In this document: positions 25,604 to 33,021 of the stretch, piece by piece | How the letters are laid out: the number at the start of each line of letters is the position of its first letter | How positions within the stretch are numbered: position 1 is the stretch's first letter | From: JBCCXZ01 sp965228005 | GTDB lineage: Bacteria > Planctomycetota > Planctomycetia > Pirellulales > Lacipirellulaceae | Direction of reading: 5' to 3' | Assembly (NCBI GenBank): GCA_965228005.1 | Contig: CBDDGV010000004.1 | Location: 1,240,001-1,304,000 of the forward strand | DNA length: 64,000 nt | The notes under the pieces: generated by a model | Told to the model about the DNA's origin: nothing | Databases searched by the model: none | What the model saw: only the letters and a program-made list of their open reading frames with translations | Program-made: the position numbers and the translations under genes

Positions 25604-26522
25604 GAGCGTATCTCATAACCACCTGAGAGCCATAACGAGGCAAGCGAGTGTGAGGAAGCCTTGGTAGAGGTAGGCGTAGAACTCGTGCCGGACGATGAGC
25701 CTGCGGAAGTCGTGGAGCCAGCTGACGGTGCGTTCGATCTTCCAGCGTCGGCGGTAGCGGCGGAGCTTCCGCCCGTCCTGCTTCTTCTTGCGGACGCGGT
25801 TCTTGCGGTGCGGGCTGATCAGGTCGACGCCCCGCTCGGCGAGGCGGTCCCGCAGCGCATCGCAGTCGGCCGCCTTGTCGTAGATCAGCTTGCCGGGGAC
25901 GTGGCGCGTGGCGGCCGAGTCCAAGAGGGGCTCGATCAGGCCGACTTCCGCGTGGCTGGCCGACTCGACGCCGACCGCCAGCGGCAGGCCCCGGGCGTCG
26001 GAGAGGACCATGACCTTCGTGCCCTTGCCGCGTTTGGTGAGGCCGACGCATTCGCCCCTTTTTTAGCAGGAGCAAACGTGCCGTCGGCGAACCCCTCCCG
26101 CCAGTCGACGCGGCCCTCGCGGTCGAGCTTCTTCAGCAGGCGTCGCCAGGCACGTGCCAGCGTCCCGTCGCTGCTCCACTCGACGAACCGGCGGTGGCAG
26201 GTCGACCTCGAGGGGAACCGCGGCGGCAGGTCCTTCCAGCGGGCGCCGCTGCGGAGGATCCACAACACGCCCTCGAAGCAGCCGCGCGGGTCGGCCATCG
26301 GGCGGCCGCCCTTTGGGCTCGGCGCGGGGTTGGCGAACAGGTCGGCGATCAGCAGCCACTGCTCGTCGCTGAGCTCGGCTTGCAGGTCTTGGGATTCGGG
26401 TTCCGTCCTGGACCCCGCTTCGAAGCGGGATCGATCCGGCATGAGAAGGTCTCCTTTCGGAGACCCTACGGGGCGACGCCCAAGATCGTTTAGCTAGCAA
26501 ACACGGGTTCTGGGATACGCTC
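25604..26522 (-). mobile_element. IS5-family insertion sequence (IS427-like), complete
   Basis: Inverted ends are readable as TAGAGCGTATCTCA at 25602-25615 and TGGGATACGCTCTA at 26511-26524. If the ends begin at GAGCGTATC, the element is flanked by TA on both sides, the short target duplication typical of the IS427 group. Two overlapping transposase frames fill it. High GC content contrasts with the island genes. Confidence 0.82.
25613..26442 (-). CDS. IS5-family transposase made by -1 frameshift
   Basis: Frame A starts at ATG 26442 (MPDRSRFEAG) and covers the N-terminal DUF4096-like region (LSDEQWLLIADLF, RCFEG-type block) up to FADGTFAPAKKG, which holds the first catalytic Asp in ADGTF. 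Frame B, read to 25613, continues with GECVGLTKRGKGTKVMVLSD, IYDKAADCD (second Asp) and RRWKIERTVSWLHDFRRL (Glu). The two frames meet at an A6G run (complement of 26058-26065), and a -1 slip restores the full transposase. This is a common programmed frameshift in IS427-type elements; an inactivating mutation is the alternative. Confidence 0.82.
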
Positions 26523-26524
26523 TA

Positions 26525-27138
26525 AGGCAGTACCCAGTAGCGGGTCTGGTCGGAATCTCAGTCGGGCCCTCTCGGTGCGAATGGAGTGTTCGTGGTTTGC
26601 ATCGCCCGTCCGCAGTTAGCGGCCCCGCGAACTCGCAGCGGTGTCCACAACCTCCACACTTACGGCTCCCCACGGCGGCTGCTGAGGCACTAGCCCGCCT
26701 TACGGCGAATCGGTCCCGCGGGGTCGGTGGTCGGGTTGTCAAAGAGCGAGGTCGCGTCCGCCCGTCCGGATCCTGGCGCGGGGACCCCGTGACGGAGCTG
26801 GGCGTCAGGGAACCGGGGCAATGGCCGGGTTCGGGCGGAGACTGCTCCAGCAGGTGTGAACGCGAGCGGGAACTAATATCCACGGACCCGCCGCGCGAGG
26901 GGGTGGGGGCGAATCCAAAAGATCTGTTGGACCGCTGTCGTTCGGATCAGCAATGCAGTGGGGCGGTGACGCGAAGACGCGTGTCGCCAAGAAAGAAACT
27001 TGAGACAACTTCCCAGTCTTAGTGGACAGCTTGGCCCAAGGCGGATCGCTGAGACGCCCGTGACAGATCGGTGTGCTGTCATATGCGCTGCGCGCGTCCC
27101 TCAAATCCCTTTGTTTTCGGTGTTCGTGGCATCTGCAG
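26525..27138. other. Gene-free right end of the island
   Basis: ORFs in this stretch are short or overlap in all frames and show no family features. It contains a dispersed repeat copy at 26597-26665 and runs to attR. No recombination directionality factor gene was recognised. Confidence 0.5.
26597..26665 (+). repeat. Dispersed island repeat, copy 4 (partial)
   Basis: GCATCGCCCGTCCGCAGTTA and CCGCGAACTCGCAGCGGTGT match the copy at 9660 with few changes, followed by ACAACCTCCAC where other copies have GACCTCCGCAG. The 3' conserved block is not clear here. Confidence 0.6.
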
Positions 27139-27188
27139 GCGGAATCTTAATCCGCGTGTCGGAGGTTCGAGTCCCTCCTCCGCTACTT
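27139..27188 (+). repeat. attR: right direct repeat, displaced tRNA-Met 3' half
   Basis: 50 bases match 2447-2496 at 48 positions. It cannot form a tRNA because the 5' half is absent. The former anticodon position reads CTT instead of CAT. Confidence 0.88.
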
Positions 27189-27306
27189 TCTTTTCCTCTC
27201 AGAGCGGTGAACCTGGGTGCTCTGTTGCTCAGCCCGCGATTTCGGGTGAATCTCTCCAACTCTGGCCGGTGATGTCCCTTAACGGACACCACCCAGGCAC
27301 AGAGTG

Positions 27307-28086
27307 ATGTTGCAACGCGAGTTCCCAGACCGACAGTGCCTCGTCGAATACTGCCGCGAGCAGTTCCCGGAGGCCGCCGCCTTGGACGCTCACGTCTCCG
27401 AAATCCGCGGCGGTCTCGCCGAAGCCAATGAGAAGCTCGCGGCCGTCGAACCGGTTGCTTACGGACGCACGCGGAACTCGCTCACCGGCAAGGTCACCGG
27501 CCTGTCGCCGTACCTGCGGCACGGGGTCTTGGGGCTCGCCGAGACGGTCCGGGCGGTGAAGGAGTCCGTTGGTTCGCCCGGCTCGGCGCAGAAGCTCCTT
27601 CAGGAGTTGGCCTGGCGCGACTACTACCGCCGGGTGCTGGACCAGCTCGGCGACGGCGTGTGGGAAGACCGCGAACATTACAAGACCGGCTGGGACGCCG
27701 ACGACTACGCTGGGGAGATGCCCGAAGATGTTCTCACGGCAGCCACCGGCAACGACTTCGTCGACGGAGCGGTCAGCGAGCTCTACGAGACGGGCTACCT
27801 CCACAACCAGCTGCGGATGAAGCTGGCCGCCTACCTCGTCCACTGGCGCCGCGTGCGGTGGCAGGCCGGCGCCGCGTGGATGCTCTCGCACCTGCTCGAC
27901 GGCGACCTCGCCTCGAACAACCTCTCGTGGCAGTGGGTGGCGAGCACCTTCGCGAGCAAGCCGTACATCTTCAACCAGGAGAACCTCGAAAAGGTGACCG
28001 GTGGCCGTTACCTCGGCGTCGACGCCGACGGCTCCTCACCGTTCGCGGGCACGTACGACGAACTGAACGCGAGGCTCTTCGCATGA
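27307..28086 (+). CDS. Photolyase/cryptochrome FAD-binding domain protein
   Basis: 259 residues corresponding to the C-terminal FAD-binding half of the cryptochrome/photolyase family, encoded alone. Diagnostic stretches are LAWRDYYRRVL, ETGYLHNQLRMKLAAYLVHW, LLDGDLASNNLSWQWVAST and the KPYIFNQENL end. The light-harvesting alpha/beta N-terminal domain expected before it is missing; instead, a domain-like partner is encoded immediately downstream in an overlapping gene. The start is ATG 27307 or the GTG just before it. It is the first chromosomal gene after attR. Whether it repairs DNA, senses light or does something else is unknown. Confidence 0.85.
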   Translation: MLQREFPDRQCLVEYCREQFPEAAALDAHVSEIRGGLAEANEKLAAVEPVAYGRTRNSLTGKVTGLSPYLRHGVLGLAETVRAVKESVGSPGSAQKLLQELAWRDYYRRVLDQLGDGVWEDREHYKTGWDADDYAGEMPEDVLTAATGNDFVDGAVSELYETGYLHNQLRMKLAAYLVHWRRVRWQAGAAWMLSHLLDGDLASNNLSWQWVASTFASKPYIFNQENLEKVTGGRYLGVDADGSSPFAGTYDELNARLFA

Positions 28087-28496
28087 CCGCCGCTCCGTCC
28101 GACGCCGTTCTCTGGGTTCACGACGAGATGCTCTCGCCAGAATGGCTGCGCAACGACCGACCGGCCGTGTTCGTATTCGACGAAGACTGGCTGCGCGACG
28201 AGCGGCTGTCGCTGAAGCGGATCGTATTCATGTACGAATGCCTGCTCGAGATGCCGAGCGTCGAGATCCGCAAGGGTCGTGTAGAAGGACAAGTGCAGTC
28301 CTTTGCAGACCGGCACGGGGCTAACACGATCTGTACCGCCAGCAGCCCGCTGCCGCGGATCAAACGACAGGGCACCGCGCTGGGCGTCGAGTGGATCGCC
28401 CCTGAAGAGATCGTCAGCCTCCCGCCCGGGACCGAGCTGAAGCGGTTCAGCCGCTACTGGCGTCGAGCGGAGAAGCAGGTGCTCCGCGCGGAGTAG
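28083..28496 (+). CDS. Photolyase N-terminal (antenna) domain-like protein
   Basis: 137 residues starting with ATG overlapping the previous stop (ATGA), so translation is coupled. The sequence DAVLWVHDEMLSPEWLRNDR, AVFVFDEDWLRDERLSLKRI and FADRHGANTICTASSP resembles the alpha/beta N-terminal domain of photolyases, which normally precedes the FAD domain. Order is therefore reversed relative to the standard fused enzyme. Similarity is weaker than for the FAD half and rests mainly on the opening strand pattern and context. It ends five bases before the convergent PHP gene. Confidence 0.65.
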   Translation: MTAAPSDAVLWVHDEMLSPEWLRNDRPAVFVFDEDWLRDERLSLKRIVFMYECLLEMPSVEIRKGRVEGQVQSFADRHGANTICTASSPLPRIKRQGTALGVEWIAPEEIVSLPPGTELKRFSRYWRRAEKQVLRAE

Positions 28497-28501
28497 GCCC
28501 G

Positions 28502-29338
28502 CTAGGCGGCGGTCGACTCCAGCGGCCGCAGGCTCGCGCGGGCCTCGGCGATGGGGAGGGCCTGACGCTCTCGCCCGAGGAAGCAGTGGACGTACTCGAA
28601 CCCGCACTCGGCCAATAGGTCGAGGGCGTCCTCGTAACGGTCGGCGACCCGCTCGGGGAGGTGGGCGTCGGCGCCGATCACCACCGGGATGCCCCGCGCG
28701 GCCATCTCCCGCAGCATCGCGGGGAAGGGGTTCATCTCTTGGATCGTCTTGTTCAACCCCGAGGTGTTCAGCTCCATCGCGACCCCGGTCGCCTGCACCC
28801 GGTCGAGTGCGTGGCGGATGTCGTCCATGATCTCGTCGGGACGCCAGTCGTCGGCGGTCATGTTCTTGATCAGGTCGGGGTGCGCGAGCGAGTCGAACAG
28901 CCCCGTCTCGGCGGCTTGTGACAGCAGGCGGAAGTAGGTCCGCTGCACCTCGGCCGCGTCGTCCGACCAGTACCGCCGGCGGAACTCGCCGATCTGCGGG
29001 TGGACCGACCCCAGCACGTAGTGGAAGTCGGCCGAGGCGAGCTGCTCTTCGAGCCAACCTTCGTAGCCCTCGAAGTAGTCGGCCTCGAGCCCCAGCCGCA
29101 CGTCGACGCGCCCGGCCCACTCCTCGCGGGTCTGGGCCACCAGGTCGAGGTAGGCCGGGAACTCGTCGGGGTGCATCCGCACGCGGGCCGAGAAGCCGTC
29201 CGGCATCGGGTTGTGGCACGTGACCGTCAGGCCGGCCAGCCCGCGGGCTTCGGCCACCGCGGCATACTCACCCGGCGTGCCGACGGCGTGTTTACACAGC
29301 GGGGTGTGCGAGTGGGTTTCGTAGAGCAGTCGGGTCAT
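28502..29338 (-). CDS. PHP-domain phosphatase, histidinol-phosphatase type
   Basis: 278 residues. The metal-binding PHP motifs are clear: ETHSHTPLCKHA at residues 6-17, TVTCHNPMPDG, GLEADYF, LGSVHP, DSLAHPDLIK and IGADAHLPERV near the end. Proteins of this group hydrolyse histidinol phosphate in histidine synthesis, though related members act on other phosphates. The ATG at 29338 starts just before the first motif; the longer frame to 29449 is low-complexity. It is monocistronic and convergent with the photolyase-like pair. Confidence 0.88.
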   Translation of the reverse strand: MTRLLYETHSHTPLCKHAVGTPGEYAAVAEARGLAGLTVTCHNPMPDGFSARVRMHPDEFPAYLDLVAQTREEWAGRVDVRLGLEADYFEGYEGWLEEQLASADFHYVLGSVHPQIGEFRRRYWSDDAAEVQRTYFRLLSQAAETGLFDSLAHPDLIKNMTADDWRPDEIMDDIRHALDRVQATGVAMELNTSGLNKTIQEMNPFPAMLREMAARGIPVVIGADAHLPERVADRYEDALDLLAECGFEYVHCFLGRERQALPIAEARASLRPLESTAA

Positions 29339-29620
29339 GGGGCGTCGGGAGGGAGGTGGCAGGAGGGGGAGTCGCGGTCTCAGCGACAGACACAGTTTAA
29401 CTGAGGGAGGATCGCGGGGAGAACGTCGACCCCCGGCGGCAGGCCACAATACTCGGGTTCTTCACAGAACCGTGCCCGTGCCGCCTCTGTCCACAGGAAG
29501 GGGACTGAGACCCTGCGTTATCAGTCCCAACAGGGGCTGTGCCCCTGCCAGCGTCACCCTAGACTGGTGGGGCTGCTCGGCGTTTCTCAGCGCCGACGCC
29601 GGGGCCCTCATGGCCCACGG

Positions 29621-29693
29621 GCCCCCGTAGCTCAGGGGATAGAGCATCGGTTTCCTAAACCGTGTGTCGCAGGTTCGAATCCTGCCGGGGGCG
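29621..29693 (+). tRNA. tRNA-Arg (CCU anticodon)
   Basis: Acceptor GCCCCCG pairs with CGGGGGC. The D-arm is GCTC/GAGC, the anticodon loop is TTCCTAA (anticodon CCT) on a short stem, and the T-arm is GCAGG/CCTGC with loop TTCGAAT. The discriminator is G and CCA is not encoded. One mismatch closes the anticodon stem at its outer end. Confidence 0.92.
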
Positions 29694-29894
29694 CTCGCTT
29701 CTTGTTGCTTCTGCGGCGTTTTCTCGCGTCTGCGGACCGATCTGGACCGGTTTCCGCCCTTCTGCGACAACACCCCTTGCGCAGCATCGAATCGAGCTGT
29801 GCCGCCTTGGACGCACCCCGCCCGCAGCGCCCGCGAGGCCCGGCTGCAGGCGGATTCGCATATCGACCCACCCCGTGCCTATGGAGATGCACAC

Positions 29895-30512
29895 ATGAAG
29901 CGTGATCTGGAACTCGCCCGCAGGCTGCTGCTGGAGATCGAAGCCCGCGGGACCGACTGCTCGGTCAGCGTCCTGCGGAGCGGCCCCGAGCACGAGACCG
30001 AGGAACGCGTCCGCTACCACCTGCGGCTGCTGACCGACGCCGGCCTGCTCAAAGAGATCGACCGCACCTCGGCCGGCATCCCCTGCATCCGGCTCACGAA
30101 CGACGGGCACGAACTGCTCGAGCTCGCCCGGGTCGAGCAGCGGTGGCGCGAAGCGGTGCGGGTCTGCCAGCAGCGGACCGGCGGCACGTCGCTCACGGTC
30201 ATCCGCGGCATCCTGCAGCGTTGGGCCTTCGCGGCGCCCGCCGCCCTGCCCCGCCGCCGTTACGCGACGCCGCGGTACTTGTACGAAACCGACTACTACC
30301 GCGACGGCCTGCTCCGCCGCGTCGACCCTTACAGCGGCCTGGAACGTTACATCGAGGACGCCGGCCCGGCGGAGGTGCGGCAGCGGACGGCCCGCGGCCC
30401 GGTGGAAACCGCCGAGTGGGCCGCCCCGACCGAGCGGTTCGGCGTCGATCTGAACGGCGACGGCGTGGCCGACATCGAGTACGACCCGGTTCTGCCGACG
30501 TACATCTACTAG
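29895..30512 (+). CDS. DUF2513-like protein with C-terminal tail
   Basis: 205 residues. The first about 90 residues (MKRDLELARRLLLEIEARG, RYHLRLLTDAGLLKEIDRTS, LTNDGHELLELAR) look like the DUF2513 winged-helix domain often found in phage- and island-related regulators. The remainder is Arg- and Tyr-rich and ends with an EF-hand-like DLNGDGVADIEYD stretch. Function is unknown. It stands alone just after the tRNA-Arg gene, so it could be a remnant of another tRNA-associated insertion, and it is followed directly by a strong terminator. Confidence 0.75.
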   Translation: MKRDLELARRLLLEIEARGTDCSVSVLRSGPEHETEERVRYHLRLLTDAGLLKEIDRTSAGIPCIRLTNDGHELLELARVEQRWREAVRVCQQRTGGTSLTVIRGILQRWAFAAPAALPRRRYATPRYLYETDYYRDGLLRRVDPYSGLERYIEDAGPAEVRQRTARGPVETAEWAAPTERFGVDLNGDGVADIEYDPVLPTYIY

Positions 30513-30540
30513 CCGAAGGGCTGGGCCGAGAGAGCTATCG

Positions 30541-30573
30541 AGAACGCCGCGCACCCGCGCGGCGTTCTTTTTT
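30541..30573 (+). terminator. Rho-independent terminator
   Basis: An 11-bp perfect stem, GAACGCCGCGC (30542-30552) with GCGCGGCGTTC (30557-30567), closes a four-base loop and runs into TTTTTT. It ends the DUF2513-like gene and insulates the following operon. Confidence 0.92.
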
Positions 30574-30582
30574 GTGCGCCGC

Positions 30583-30591
30583 TGGTATACT
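30583..30591 (+). promoter_or_regulatory. Extended -10 promoter for a near-leaderless operon
   Basis: TGGTATACT is an extended -10 box (TG-N-TATACT) only eight bases before the ATG at 30600, and directly after the terminator at 30541-30573. Transcription would then begin at or near the start codon. The -35 region (about 30563-30568) is poor, as allowed with an extended -10. Confidence 0.6.
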
Positions 30592-30599
30592 CGCCGGCC

Positions 30600-32126
30600 A
30601 TGAACCTGGTCGTCATCCACCACCACCTGCGTCGCGGCGGCGTCACGCGGGTGATCGAGAACCACCTCCGCGCGCTCGCCGGACCGGAACGGCCGTTCGA
30701 GCGGGCGTTCGTCTTGCACGGCGGCGGCGAGGTCGATCTCTCTACTGACGGCGGCCACGCCGTCGAAGTGATCGCGGTCGAGGGCCTCGGCTATGCGGAA
30801 CTCGGCGCTCCGGCCGACGAGCTGTTGGCCAAGTCGCTGCTGACCTTGTTGCAAGAACAAGGCTGCACGCCCGGCGACACAGTCCTCCACTGGCACAACC
30901 ACTCGTTGGGCAAGAACGCATCGGCCACGCTGGCTGTCGGTAAACTCGCACGCAGCGGTTACCTTTCCCTGCTGCAGATCCACGACTTCGCCGAAGACTT
31001 CCGTCCGGAGAACTACACCGGCTTGCAGCAGGGCTTCGAAACCGCGGACGCCGCTGCGTTGGCCGAGCGGCTCTACCCGCAGTCGCCGCACATCCATTAC
31101 GCGGTGCTGAACGGCCGCGACCGCGACACGCTCGCCGCTGCCGGTATTACGCCGGAGCGTCTGCACTTGCTGCCGAACCCGGTTGCTCCGCCTCCCGCCG
31201 TAGCCAATCCGTCGGAGGCCAAACAGGCGATGGAGCGGGCACTCGGCATCGCACGGGGCACGCCGCTGGTGGTCTACCCGGTCCGCGGAATCCGGCGGAA
31301 GAACCTCGGCGAGCTGCTGCTGTGGTCCGTCCTGGTCGAGGACGCCTGCTTTCTGCAGACGCTTCCGCCGGCCAACCCAGTAGAACTGCCGAGCTTCGAG
31401 CGTTGGCGGGCGTTGGCTGAGGAACTGAACGCCCCGTGCCGGTTCGGGCTTCCGGCGGAGAGCGAGCTCGGTTTCGGCGAAGTGTTGGCCGCCGCTGACG
31501 CGGTGATCACCACCAGCGTCGCCGAGGGCTTCGGCATGGTGTTCCTCGAAGCCTGGCTCGCGGGGCGGATGCTGCTCGGACGCGACCTGCCGGAGATCAC
31601 CGGCGACTTCCGCGACGAGGGCCTCGACCTCGCGGCTTGTTACGAGGCGTTGCGCGTGCCGACGGCATGGGTCGACGGGCGTCGGTTTGTCGAGGAAGTC
31701 GGCCGCTCCTACCGCGGGGTGTTGGAGGGCTACGGGATGAGCCCGGGCGCTTCAACGGAGATCGAAGACCAACTGTCCGATCGCCTCGCCGCGGCGAGCA
31801 TTGACTTTGCCGCGCTGCCGTCTAGCCTGCAGAGGTCCGTCATCGAGCAGACGCACGGCAACGCGGCGGCACGCACCGAGTTGCTCTCGCTCAACCCCCA
31901 GTGCCGACGGCCGGACGCAAACGACGCGTCGGTCGTTGCGGAGAATGCCGCCGTCGTGACCGGTTCTTTCTCGATCGAAGCCTCGGCCGCCCGCCTAATT
32001 GCAGCCTACCGTGCCGTGATTGCCTCCCCGCCGCAGTCCAACTTGGAACCGCTCAGCAGTCCCGGCGCCGTGCTGGACGGGTTCCTCTCGCTCGACCGGT
32101 TCCACCCCCTCCGCGTGGAGTCATGA
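30600..32126 (+). CDS. GT4-type glycosyltransferase
   Basis: 508 residues, first gene of the long operon. The N-terminus (MNLVVIHHHLRRGGVTRVIE) is the GT-B opening with GGVTR. The C-terminal half contains the nucleotide-sugar-binding region with VYPVRGIRRKNLGELL and VITTSVAEGFGMVFLEAWLA, the E-x7-E-type motif of GT4 enzymes. There is no Shine-Dalgarno sequence, in line with the promoter abutting the start codon. The stop overlaps the HAD gene start (ATGA). By context it may add a sugar during synthesis of a glucosylglycerate-type solute; substrate is not shown by the sequence. Confidence 0.82.
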   Translation: MNLVVIHHHLRRGGVTRVIENHLRALAGPERPFERAFVLHGGGEVDLSTDGGHAVEVIAVEGLGYAELGAPADELLAKSLLTLLQEQGCTPGDTVLHWHNHSLGKNASATLAVGKLARSGYLSLLQIHDFAEDFRPENYTGLQQGFETADAAALAERLYPQSPHIHYAVLNGRDRDTLAAAGITPERLHLLPNPVAPPPAVANPSEAKQAMERALGIARGTPLVVYPVRGIRRKNLGELLLWSVLVEDACFLQTLPPANPVELPSFERWRALAEELNAPCRFGLPAESELGFGEVLAAADAVITTSVAEGFGMVFLEAWLAGRMLLGRDLPEITGDFRDEGLDLAACYEALRVPTAWVDGRRFVEEVGRSYRGVLEGYGMSPGASTEIEDQLSDRLAAASIDFAALPSSLQRSVIEQTHGNAAARTELLSLNPQCRRPDANDASVVAENAAVVTGSFSIEASAARLIAAYRAVIASPPQSNLEPLSSPGAVLDGFLSLDRFHPLRVES

Positions 32127-32989
32127 CCCAAGCGCTTTCCGACATCTTCGCGGCCGCTTCCCCGCGTCCCGAGTGCCTGCCGACCGGCGTTGAGCCCCGG
32201 CTGCCGAAGCTGCCCGGCGTCCGCGCCGTCGTGTTCGACGTGTACGGCACTCTCGTTGTCAGCGGCAGCGGCGACATCGGGCTCACCGCGTCGCAGGACC
32301 GCACCGCGTCGATGCGTGCCGCGCTTGAAGCCGAAGCGCTTGAAGCCGACGCCGACGTCATGGTCACAGCCCTGGACGCGGCGATCCGCTCGCAGCACGC
32401 GAAGTTGCGGGCAGCGGGCGTCGACCACCCGGAAGTGGAGATCCGCGATGTTTGGCGGTTGGCGCTTGCTTCGGCGGGCCTTGGACAGGAGCCGCCCGCG
32501 GAGCAGATCGAGCGGCTCTGCGTCCGTTACGAGTCGCGGGTGAACCCGGTTGGCCCGATGCCCGGGGCCGCCGAGTGCCTGGAGCGGCTAGCCACACAGG
32601 GTCTGGTGATGGGGATTATCAGCAATGCCCAGTTCTTCACCCCCCTGCTCTTCGGGGTTTTTCTTGGCAAATCGGTGGACGAGTTCGGGTTCGCCCCCAC
32701 ACTGCGGTACTATTCCTTCGAGCACCGCCGGGCCAAGCCGGGCGAGGAACTCTACCGGATGGCATCGGCCGGGCTGGGCGGGCTCGGCGTGGCGCCCGAA
32801 GCGGTGCTGTACGTTGGCAACGACATGCGGAACGATGTCTGGCCCGCGGCGGCTGTCGGTTTCCGCACCGCGTTGTTTGCGGGCGACCGGCGGAGCCTCC
32901 GGCTCCGGGAAGACGACCCGGGCCGCCCGACGCGGCCCGAGGCCGACGCGGTGGTGACCGAGCTAGCGCAAATCGCAGAACTTGTTTGA
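32123..32989 (+). CDS. HAD-family phosphatase
   Basis: 288 residues. HAD motif I is VVFDVYGTL with nucleophile Asp39, motif II is Ser/Asn in IISNAQF, motif III is a Lys in HRRAKPGEELY and motif IV is YVGNDMRNDV. A helical cap lies between motifs I and II. It starts in the ATGA overlap with the preceding glycosyltransferase, so the two are coupled; the longer frame to 31901 is a shadow. In glucosylglycerate or mannosylglucosylglycerate synthesis a HAD phosphatase removes the phosphate from the glycosyl-phosphoglycerate intermediate, and this is the natural candidate here. Confidence 0.85.
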   Translation: MTQALSDIFAAASPRPECLPTGVEPRLPKLPGVRAVVFDVYGTLVVSGSGDIGLTASQDRTASMRAALEAEALEADADVMVTALDAAIRSQHAKLRAAGVDHPEVEIRDVWRLALASAGLGQEPPAEQIERLCVRYESRVNPVGPMPGAAECLERLATQGLVMGIISNAQFFTPLLFGVFLGKSVDEFGFAPTLRYYSFEHRRAKPGEELYRMASAGLGGLGVAPEAVLYVGNDMRNDVWPAAAVGFRTALFAGDRRSLRLREDDPGRPTRPEADAVVTELAQIAELV

Positions 32990-33021
32990 GCCTGGCGGCG
33001 TAACTCAGAAGACACCCACCC

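Larger units (their letters stand above)
2447..27188. mobile_element. Integrated genomic island of about 24.7 kb at tRNA-Met
   Basis: The boundaries are two direct copies of the tRNA-Met 3' half, at 2447-2496 and 27139-27188, identical at 48 of 50 positions. A complete tyrosine recombinase gene lies immediately inside the left copy and points toward it, the classic arrangement for tRNA-targeted integrative elements. The interior is a mosaic of lower-GC genes, two IS elements, decayed genes (truncated AAA ATPase, hsdM relic) and dispersed repeats, whereas both flanks are uniformly high-GC. No conjugation genes are visible, so it may be a mobilisable or decayed element. Boundaries are seen in the sequence; mobility is inference. 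Confidence 0.85.

Noticed and set aside
26597..27022. 141-residue plus-strand ORF at the island's right end
   Set aside because: It covers a repeat copy and has overlapping ORFs in other frames; composition is not protein-like.
28008..29219. 403-residue minus-strand ORF overlapping the photolyase-like and PHP genes
   Set aside because: Composition is typical of a shadow frame and two well-supported genes occupy the other frames.
31901..32122. 74-codon upstream extension of the HAD gene
   Set aside because: It lies inside the glycosyltransferase gene in another frame; the ATGA overlap at 32123 is a natural start.
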